From positions 12,430,937-12,494,936 of the forward strand of contig CAMGYJ010000009.1 of assembly GCA_946122785.1 (NCBI GenBank): a DNA stretch of 64,000 nucleotides, written 5' to 3'. Shown piece after piece: positions 56,073 through 64,000 of this stretch. Under the pieces are notes generated by a model. That model worked only from the letters and a program-made list of their open reading frames with translations. It had not been told where the DNA came from and did not search any database. A program made the position numbers and the translations under genes. The stretch's first letter is position 1. The number at the start of each line of letters is the position of its first letter. This DNA is from Linum tenue. Taxonomy: Eukaryota > Streptophyta > Magnoliopsida > Malpighiales > Linaceae.

Positions 56073-56788
56073 TAGGAGGTTGTTCGGTTCTGTTTGGTTA
56101 TGATCACCCCAAGTAATCTTTAAACAATTTTTTTTATCACTAGCCGTACAATTTATATATGTCGATTAATCGTAATCGTAGAGTCAGTTATTGATTATTA
56201 TGTTGGTTAACCAACTAACTACTCATAAAGTGATTTAGCAAGGTTGGACAAAAAATCGATCAATAACCGAAAAACTAAAGACCTTGCTCTTTTTTTCAAT
56301 TGTGCATTCTTTGTAGTTTTTCCTACATATATATGGGTATTTATTATATATATTTTTATCATTGATTTGAGTTTGGGTTGTTGTTTCTATTGGGATTGAG
56401 AGAAGAAAACGAAAAGAGGAAGAAGAGTGATGAGTGTGGACGAGGTGGGGGAAGCCATTGATGGACGAAATTGGGGCACGGTGTTTGCTATCTTTTCTCC
56501 CGCCTAAGTCATCTGATCTTTCCAATCCAATGATGATGTCTACATTTCAATCACAAAATGTGATCAGATTATTTGTTCGAAGTTCGAGAGTATTTTTAGA
56601 CAGACATAAAAAAATATGGATGAGAGAAATATAGATATTTATATATTTTTTAGTTTTCGGTTAACTGCTATTCGATTACCAGTTACACCTGAAGCCATTT
56701 TAGCATATCGATAACAACACCTCTAACTTATAATAATCAGTTAGTTTATCAGTGTAACCGACAACTGACTAACCAAATATCATCCCTA
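56073..56788. mobile_element. hAT-type element with perfect 8-bp target duplication
   Basis: Left TAGGAGGTTGTTCGGTT, right inverse TAGGGATGATATTTGGTT. Flanked by CTTGTGGC at 56065-56072 and 56789-56796. Lies 23 bp after the duplication of the previous element. 716 bp, noncoding. Confidence 0.8.
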
Positions 56789-56934
56789 CTTGTGGCTATT
56801 CATGTCATTGTTGTTAATCAATGAATAACTTCAATTCGAACTAGCTCTAGCCTTGGAGGAATATTTAGTGAAAGAAGGACACCCATCATTCCTAAAATAT
56901 ACAATAAATTTAAAAGAAAATTGCTTACATATCC

Positions 56935-57867
56935 TTTTTTTTTTTGGGTGAAAACAGGGCGCAAAGGGCGCCCAAACCTTTATTGCATGCTAACTAGCCG
57001 GGGGGTTTCAATCCCCACCCGGTCAAAAAACAGCCAGTACAACAGAGAAGTACATGGACTAGCCATTACATGAACTCCAATCGTTTCCGAATGTCCTATA
57101 GACGCTAGGTGATCCGCTGCAAAATTCGCCTCGCGGTAGATGTGGTCAATTCGAACCGTCCAGTCTCGTTGCAATCTCCTCCTAATTTCACTGATCAGAG
57201 AGAAATGCATATGTCTCTCGGTCGCATTCTCGATCAGGGTCTTTGCAGTCACTGAGTCTGTTTGTAGAAGAACTTTCCTGGCTCCATGATCCCAAGCAAG
57301 ATCCAACCCATACACAATACCAGCCAGCTCCGCACGAGTAATGGAACCCCCCCCCCCCCAAGGTTCGCAGTGAAAGCTCTGATGAAACGGCCATCACTCC
57401 CCCGCATGATGCCGCCACAGGATGTGCTCTCAGGAGAGTGGATGACTGAGCCGTCAGTGTTGACACAGACCCAATCATGCGCCGGTGGTTTCCAGCCAAC
57501 TAGGCGCTGCTCTCGGGTGCCCCCATTCCCGAAAACTGTTCTCTCCTGTTCAAGTGCTTTGGTAATGTCGTCCCGGAGTTGTTTTGTTTTGAACTGGATT
57601 TGTTTATGGGTCTTCAGCTTATCCTGGAACACGAAGTCATTCCGGTTCTTCCACAACAGCCAACAGGTTCCTGCAAACAAGGTAGCATCAATAGTATTAC
57701 TCTGCCCTGATAAATAAAAAAAGGCTCCATCTCTGACCGTCGGTTTCAAAGAATCTGGAATCTGGTTCGTCTTCGAGCAAGTCCGCCCATGTCGCGCGAG
57801 CAAAGGGACAGTCCCTGACTATATGTAGAGTCGTCTCCGGTCCGCCTCCACATATCTTGCAGTCCGT
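56935..57867 (-). mobile_element. LINE-E: 5'-truncated LINE with 15-bp target duplication
   Basis: Flanked by GCTTACATATCCTTT at 56923-56937 and 57868-57882; the poly-A tail is the T-run from 56935. Encodes zf-RVT-adjacent sequence and RNase H: WLLWKNRNDFVF, WVCVNTDGSV, CGGIMRGSDGRF, then after a frameshift LAWDHGARKVLLQTDS, REANFAADHLASIGH. The frameshift falls in a 13-C run (57347-57359). Not the LINE-A family. Confidence 0.93.
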
Positions 57868-57893
57868 GCTTACATATCCTTTGATTTCACTTA

Positions 57894-58480
57894 CACTATG
57901 TTCACGAAGGAAGGGAGGAAAAGGAGGGGAGGGTAGGAAAATTTGGAGGGGAGGTTAAGTTTGGAAGGGAGGGAAATTAGAGGGAATTGGAAAGAAAATG
58001 TTGTTTAATGGAGGAAAGTGAAAGGGAAAAAGTAGATTGGGAATTGTGATATGTATTACATTTTATTGATGATAGAATAGTTAAATAATTTAATTATGTG
58101 TTTATACTATTTACATTAAATTGGTCAATGATGTCTATATAGGTGAACTTAATTATTAAACTAATTAATCTAGTTTTGGAAAAAAAACCAATATAAAATT
58201 AAGGTCAGGCCGTGAAACAGAAAGAGTGGTTTAATTGATTAAGTTAATTAATTATTAAAATAATTAAATAAGCATTGAAGTAAAAAAAAAAAGAGTAAAC
58301 TCACGTCCCTCCTTCTTTCCCTCCAATTCGGAGAGTTGAGTTCTACAGTGAAAAGGAAGGAAAGTTTTCCGTTCCTTTCTTTTCCCTCCTCCTTAAAAAA
58401 CAGGGTGATACATCTCGGGAATGGTGTTTTCCATTCAATCCTTCCCTTCCCCTCCCTTTCCCTCTTAAATGAACATAGTG
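57894..58480. mobile_element. PIF/Harbinger-type MITE with TTA duplication
   Basis: Inverse ends CACTATGTTCACGAAGGAAG and CACTATGTTCATTTAAGAGG, flanked by TTA at 57891-57893 and 58481-58483. Subterminal purine-rich (left) and pyrimidine-rich (right) GGGAGG/CCTCCC tracts. 587 bp, noncoding. It lies 9 bp from the LINE-E duplication. Confidence 0.85.
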
Positions 58481-58483
58481 TTA

Positions 58484-58885
58484 ATGAATTAGGATGATTA
58501 TTCAAGAAGAAGAAAAAAAAGAATGATTTTCTTTATCCTCGAATGATGAAAATGTAGTATTTTCAAATCTTGTTTTGTGTGTGGAAAGCGATATAGACAT
58601 ATAGTCAAGGATTTATGTTGATTTGAGCTACTGGGCAAATCCTATAGGACCCAATGAAGCTATGACATTGTTGAATTTAATACTGAAATAATTAATATGG
58701 TTGTCCTTGAATGGGGGTTACTTCCATATCAAGGCTTATAAAGATAAGGCTACCCACTTCTTCTATTTTGTTTAAGTTTACTTTTACTAGGGTTAATCCA
58801 CGACTAGGATCAAAGTTAATGATCAAAGATGGTAAGTAAAGGGGATAAGGATGAGAAAACCTTGGGATAGAAGGAAATGTCTAGA

Positions 58886-58930
<45 letters not shown>

Positions 58931-59930
58931 CTTGCGTTAAGAAGAGATTCGGCTAAGCTGGCAATTTAATAAGGGTAATCAATTGTGTACTAACCCTTCT
59001 TTTCGACTGATTAAATAATTCATCACCAAATTCAAGGGAAAAAGTCTTTGGAAAAGAGGCAGAGCGCATGGCATTGGAGGAGATTCCTTTTGTGCACTTT
59101 ACTTTAATTAATTCTTGATCCTTTTGTTTACTCGTACCAATGCACAAAAACTTTAACTTTTGCTTCAAAAAGAAATCAATTAATCAACAATTAATGGGTT
59201 TTGAATGAATTATTAGTAAAGGGCGGGTTTGGTTAAATTATTATCCAATTAATAATCAAAATGTAAACTAATGGGCTGCCATGTTTATCCCGACACCTGC
59301 AAGTCTTGTTTCCCATCTTCCAACTTACTTCCTTCTTTCACAACCAATCCTCATTATGTCTTAACGCATAATCATCATTTCAATTAGATGCTAAACAACA
59401 ACTATTGGAGGGAGGGATTAGGGGTAATCAAATCCCAAAAGTACGATCAAAAGCAGTGGTGTTATTGGGAGCCACCTCGGTTTCATGTGCTGCGACACAG
59501 AGCTTTAATGATATTAATTAAGTTCTGATTTAACATTAAATCAAAGCATATGTAGGGCTTTCATTGTCATTAGCTTTTGCTAATTAAGGGGTGAAAATAG
59601 GATTCTATTTGGTGTTGGGTGGTAACATTGTGTGGCACCATTATGTTGTGTGGAGATTAATGATATTCACTTCATAATAATTATTGTACTTTCACCTAAT
59701 ACTCTGATTATTTAATTTGATGGTTAGTCTGGTCCATAAACATGATTATGTATTTATCTAACTGAATTTTAAGTTCGTGCATGAAACAAAGACAGTGTAA
59801 AGCTCAGGGAGACAGAGAGAGGAGATTTGATTGTCAAAGGCAAATTGTGGCCTATAATGTTTGATTTCTAACTTGATCTTGTGATTTCTTGTTCTACTGG
59901 ACAATGATTCTCATGAACCGACTCGTTACA
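58484..59930. repeat. Gene-free stretch with (GA)n microsatellite
   Basis: About 40 bases of (AG)n at 58887-58927. No gene or element ends recognised in the rest. Confidence 0.7.
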
Positions 59931-60120
59931 CACCCCCTAGTTATGATCGTGTAGTATAGTTCATATTGTCAAGATCCGTACAATTAGGTTATTAATTATT
60001 TATTTAGAAATGTCATCTCATAATCACACCCCCTAGTATATGGGCAGCTAGTTGTTCATATTGTCAAGATATGCACAATTAAATTATTAGTTATTGATTT
60101 TGTAATGTCATCTCCTAACT
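59931..60120. repeat. Diverged ~96-bp tandem duplication
   Basis: Units starting CACCCCCTAGT at 59931 and 60027, sharing TTCATATTGTCAAGAT and AATGTCATCTC. Confidence 0.8.
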
Positions 60121-60160
60121 AGCCTAGCTAGATAGCTACCTTATAATCCTGTTATTTATG

Positions 60161-60894
60161 GGGTAATTAGCATAAATGGTCACAAACCTTTGCACTTAGT
60201 ACAAAACAGTCACAAACCTTTAATTTGTAACCATTTGATAACAAAACTTTTTACTTAGAACAAAACGGTCACAAATTAAACAGTGTGACCATTTCATACC
60301 AGTTCAAACTTTTGTTACCGTGTCGTTGCAAATTAGACTTTTGGTGACCGTTTTGTACAAATTAAGTCCAAAAGTTTGAACGCTCAATCACCGTTACAAT
60401 TCGCTCTAGTTGTATGGTGGTTTTGTTAATGTATGTGAATGATATGATCGTCATAAAGGATGACAATGAGAGAATTCAATGGCTCACAAACGGGTTCCAG
60501 ACTGCTTTTTAGTTGAAAAAACCTCTGTCTACTTTCTTGGTATCGAAATTTGTTTTTGATAGATTGGTATTGAAATTGAAAGGTCAACTGAGGGCATTCT
60601 TATTTGGAAAAGCAAATATGTCGATGAACACATGAGCTGACATCTTATATGTCGTTCAAGTGGTTAGTGTCATATACTTAACGAACAAACTACCCGACCT
60701 CAAAACATGACAAACATTTAATTCGTAACGATTCGGTAACAAACCTTTTCATTTAAAACAAAACGGTCACAAATTAAATAGCGGTGACCATTTTATACAA
60801 TTTCAAAGTTTTGTTACCGTATTGTTACAAATTAAAGGTTTGTGACCATTTTGTACTAAGTGCAAAGATTTGTTACTATTTATGTTAATTACCC
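60161..60894. mobile_element. Foldback (MULE-like) element carrying a copia reverse transcriptase fragment
   Basis: Inverse arms of about 185 bp: left GGGTAATTAGCATAAATGGT, right inverse GGGTAATTAACATAAATAGT, both with repeated GGTCACAAA units. Flanked by GTTATTTATG (60151-60160) and GTTAATTATG (60895-60904), a 10-bp duplication with one mismatch. The middle (about 60425-60640) reads on the plus strand as YVNDMIVIKDDNERIQ and TAF, then ILIWKSKYVDEHMS-like: copia RT past the YVDD motif, with stops. Confidence 0.8.
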
Positions 60895-61607
60895 GTTAAT
60901 TATGTCCACTTGATATATCTTGTTTGTTATATGGAGATATGTGTTTGATTCTTGAAACAGCCTCTTTCCATGTTTCCTTCTTTTCCCACAAGACCAAAGA
61001 TCCTGATCTCATCATCCTTCAGGCTCTGATTTGTCGCTTTATATTAAAGCACATGCACACATCTCCCCATGTTACGGGCCAAAAACACCACCACACAAGT
61101 TGGTTGATTAAGAACAACATTACTTAATGGTATAATTTATACGTATAGGGTAATGCCATATTCAATCCTTGAATTCCGCCTTAATTTGGGGCATTATCTT
61201 GGTAACGATGCATATATGTGGTCGTTTATTAATTGTGCGTTCCTTTTCTGATTTTTTAATTTTTTTTTATAAACGGCCTCGTTTATTAAAAGTCAAAGTG
61301 GTCGTTTGGATGGAGTATTTAAATGAGTTATTTATATTCAAATCACTCACAATGAGTTATTTAGATACAAATAACTCGATTGACAGCATTTTTCTAAATT
61401 GAGTTATTTGCAAATAACTCAACCCCTATCTTATTTCAAAATAACTCGTTTTATTCCTATGTTTTTGCCAAATATCACATTTGTATGGTTCTACCAAACG
61501 AGATACTTTAATTCAAATCACTCAAAGTTTCGGGTTATAAAACTTCAACCCATGTTTAATTTTTTGGACGGGTTCGGGTCGGGCCAACGGATTAAGTCGT
61601 GATTTGC
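60895..61607. other. Spacer with a possible TCGTTTGG-ended MITE (about 61312-61501)
   Basis: 61312 reads TCGTTTGGATGG and 61494-61501 reads CCAAACGA. The region between has repeated TGAGTTATTT/AAATAACTC motifs in both orientations. Weakly supported. Nothing else recognised. Confidence 0.35.
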
Positions 61608-61737
61608 ACGAACAAGGGATTGGCCTAGTGGTAATACCACTAGCCATGAACCTGGAGGTACCAGGTTCGAATCCCTTCAGTAGTACCTAATAACAAAAAA
61701 AAAAACCTATATCACCCTTATCTATAAAAAAAAACAA
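61608..61737 (+). mobile_element. tRNA-derived SINE with perfect 18-bp target duplication
   Basis: Flanked by identical GATTAAGTCGTGATTTGC at 61590-61607 and 61738-61755. The body has Pol III promoter boxes (A-box-like GGATTGGCCTAGTGG near 61617, B box GGTTCGAATCC near 61666) and A-rich 3' segments (61695-61705, 61726-61734). 130 bp. The undiverged duplication points to a recent insertion. Confidence 0.92.
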
Positions 61738-61755
61738 GATTAAGTCGTGATTTGC

Positions 61756-62351
61756 CAGGTCTAAAGGTCACAATTAGGAGGTGATTGCCTTTTTTACCTG
61801 AATCTACAAAATAAGTTATCAGAGTCAATAACAAATGGATAATTTAAAGGTTTTCAATTTTGTTATCCTCTCTCGCCATCCAAATTGTGAGAAGGATAAG
61901 GTGATATTTTACAAATAAATATTAACATGTCCATCCAACATGTTGATGTGACTTGAATCGGACTATCTGGCGCTACGACTGGATGTCACGGAGGTGTAGG
62001 GGCTTAATGTTGTTTGGATTTCGGTTTTTAGTCTGGTCTGCAACTGCTTTTCCTTTACCAGATTTTGAGTTTCCCTACCTCAGGAAGAACATGGTAGTTC
62101 TTAGGAGGATTTGGGAATGAGTTCAGAAGTTAGATACTTGATCAATTGAGTTGGGGATTTCATCCAGAAACTCATTTCGATCAAAGGGTTTTGTTTCATT
62201 GTTCTATTTTTACTCTCTCAAATTCGATTTGCTTGGGAGAACATTTCAAAGTGTCTCTTTCGCTAGAGTTGGGGCATGAAGCCAGGAACTCTAGCAACTT
62301 GGGGATTAGCTTCTTTCTTATATATATATATTATAGTGTCAGACTAGTGTA
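61756..62351. other. Unassigned spacer
   Basis: No gene or clear element. Several open frames on the plus strand are short and lack domains. Confidence 0.35.
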
Positions 62352-63218
62352 CTCCTGGAGTATACTATACTTCAGGTACTTTTAGTGAAATATTCATATC
62401 TAGACCATGAATTAAACCGAGTTTTGGGTATGAATCAATCGATGCTGAGCTTGCTTATTGATGGACTTGAATCCACGCAACAAGGACAATCAAAGAGCTT
62501 GAAAAATACTCGATGAACAAGGATTCTTTTATTAAACTTCAACTGCCGATTGCAACGCAATAAACGTCCTTATATAGCTAGCTAGAATAAATCGATTAAC
62601 AACCTCCTAAACCTAATAGAACTCGACAAACAATCCTCAAACAGAAAAGGAATAAAACTCCAACTCAAACAAGGAAACAAGAACAATCCTGTCGTAATCT
62701 CCAAGTCACCAAACAGCCATCGTCACCATCTTGGAAGCTCTCAATCGATGACTTCCAAGTATACCACATATCAACCAATGCCTCTCCTCTGTAGAGTGAA
62801 ATACGTATTTTCATGTGGTATGAAGCTCCTCCTTGGAATCGATCTCATCTGCCTTGAATGGAGCTCCAAAGTTGCCTTCTTGACCATGCTTCCAGACTTA
62901 GCCAATTCCTGGCAGTTTACCAGTTTTGAGATAGCTACTTGGAAGCCTTGAAACACAGCCCTAATGACCTTGTAAGCACCCGAATCCCTTGCCATCTTGT
63001 AGAGGAAGTTATTATCTTTAAAACAACACTTTAACCTCTCATTTCCATCAACCCAGTTAGAAGGTACGAGCTCGCAAAGTTGGCTACCCGAACTCGTCAC
63101 AACACTTAGCCAAGATTTCAGATTGTGCAAATGAGTTGACGTAGCTTCTTGAACGGACAACTCTAACTTGGAATGGAAGCAATTCAAGCTCATATCACTA
63201 TACTCCTGGAGTATACCA
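62352..63218 (-). other. Segment between direct repeats with an unidentified 157-codon frame
   Basis: The palindromic 15-mer TACTCCTGGAGTATA occurs at about 62352 and 63204, bounding 0.85 kb. A minus-strand frame (63244-62771) runs through most of it, e.g. ELSVQEATSTHLHNLKSWLS and YKVIRAVFQGFQVAISKL; I recognise no family. The left part (62460-62700) resembles transcript-end sequence of plant retrotransposons but has no readable LTR. May be an LTR-type relic or a gene fragment. Confidence 0.3.
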
Positions 63219-63379
63219 GTCATTATCATAATTATATAGTTCATTGGTCTTTACTGCAGTGGCATATATTTTACTGGTACGCTTTGGTTTTACAATCAAA
63301 TATAAACCTTTATTGCTACTGCTTGTGTGATTGATTAAGAAGGGCAAGTCTTTTAATTTAGTGGATTCATCAACAATGA

Positions 63380-63590
63380 GAGTCTTCATCCATACCAATA
63401 ACATACTCTCTTTTAAATAAAATAGTTAAACAATCAACGAGAAATTCATTCCTAATTTTGTTGCGTAAATCAGTTTTCACAATTTTCATTGTTGAAAAGG
63501 TCCTCTCCGTAGTAGCCATTAAAACGGACAATGTCAACATTAGACGAATCAACTGACTTATAAATTTGTACTGTGTGTTCATCCCTATTT
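63380..63590 (-). pseudogene. hAT transposase C-terminal (dimerisation domain) remnant
   Basis: The minus-strand frame contains LIRLMLTLSVLMATTERTFS then MKIVKTDLRNKIRNEFLVDC. This matches the hAT dimerisation domain, where a conserved ERxFS is followed by K..LR..M. The N-terminal zinc finger and catalytic core are absent. A separate open frame just downstream (63404-63198) may be its degraded tail. Confidence 0.8.
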
Positions 63591-63805
63591 ACACTAGTTT
63601 CTCCCCTAATTTTTCAAGAGAACAAACTTCATATTTCTTTTAGTATTTTATGTTTTAGACTTAGGTTTCATTGTTTATGTTTTTATTTCAAAGGAAAAGT
63701 CTAAAACTTCTAAGCTATTTAGAATAGTGATTTGAATATGTTCATCTAAACAATTTTTCTTTTAGTTCTACACAATCTTATTATAAAATAGCACTGACCC
63801 AAGTC

Positions 63806-64000
63806 AAGGAATGACAATGGGGCAGGTCCGGGCCGGGTATCTCGATACCCATACCCACCCCATGGCAGGTCGGGTAATTTATTACGGGGCGCGGGTCGGG
63901 GCAGGTCGAGCCAATGGATATGTAATTTATGTGAAAAACATTAGAAATATTCGTTTTTGTCATTAAAAGACCAAGAAAGAAACCATAATATGATAAAATC
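63806..64000. mobile_element. Left part of a hAT-type element cut by the window edge
   Basis: Begins AAGGAATGACAATGGGG and continues with CGGGCCGGGTAT, TACCCATACCCACCCC motifs, like the ends of 10005-10688. The right end is outside the window. Confidence 0.5.

Noticed and set aside
58953..59168. 71-codon minus-strand frame
   Set aside because: No recognised domain and surrounded by gene-free AT-rich DNA; treated as chance.
61608..61700. tRNA gene suggested by A and B boxes
   Set aside because: No cloverleaf was readable, and the A-rich tail and 18-bp flanking duplication identify a SINE.

Overview
The window is nuclear DNA of a flowering plant, almost certainly a eudicot. Evidence: intron-rich genes with GT/AG junctions, plant-only gene families (HVA22, G-box-binding bZIP, HD-Zip I, plant Raf-like kinase), and a dense mix of plant transposons (L1-type LINEs with C-terminal RNase H, copia and Athila-like gypsy, Helitron, hAT, Harbinger, a tRNA-derived SINE). 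I see no prokaryotic, organellar or viral block and cannot name the species.

Four host genes are supported. On the plus strand, an HVA22k-like gene (17990-19659, 8 exons, 185 aa) converges on a minus-strand G-box-binding factor bZIP gene (20889-23107, 11 coding exons, 338 aa). Further right lie two minus-strand genes: a Raf-like Ser/Thr kinase (38488-40386, 4 exons, 392 aa) and an HD-Zip class I factor of the ATHB21/40/53 type (44139-45641, 2 exons, 227 aa). All exon joins were read by eye and keep frame. Three of the four belong to families with known roles in ABA or stress responses; that is family knowledge, not something this sequence proves.

Most of the rest is transposon. 1-5274: a LINE with an uninterrupted 1365-aa ORF2. 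5.8-12.6 kb: a decayed minus-strand copia element broken by a complete Helitron (6204-9119, with a further element inside) and by a repeat called R1 here (9.45-10.97 kb), which holds a 684-bp hAT element with a perfect target duplication. 13.7-16.0 kb: a worn LINE. 16.0-17.7 kb: a foldback element broken by a repeat called R2 here. 25.7-28.2 kb: a 5'-truncated LINE close to the bZIP promoter. 28.7-31.3 kb: an Athila-like gag-protease remnant. 32.2-36.1 kb: two R1 copies tail to tail, one broken by a second copy of the first LINE family, which is itself broken by R2. 37.1-38.0 kb: a long-inverted-repeat element with a 44-bp tandem array in one arm.

The right third (46-64 kb) is gene-poor and holds short DNA elements with readable boundaries: a pair of hAT elements, a truncated LINE, a Harbinger MITE, a foldback carrying a copia fragment, a SINE with an 18-bp target duplication and a hAT transposase remnant. 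No new multi-gene system was found. The most unusual content is the layered insertion history, the large R1 inverted repeat, and a few element-bounded segments with unexplained cargo.
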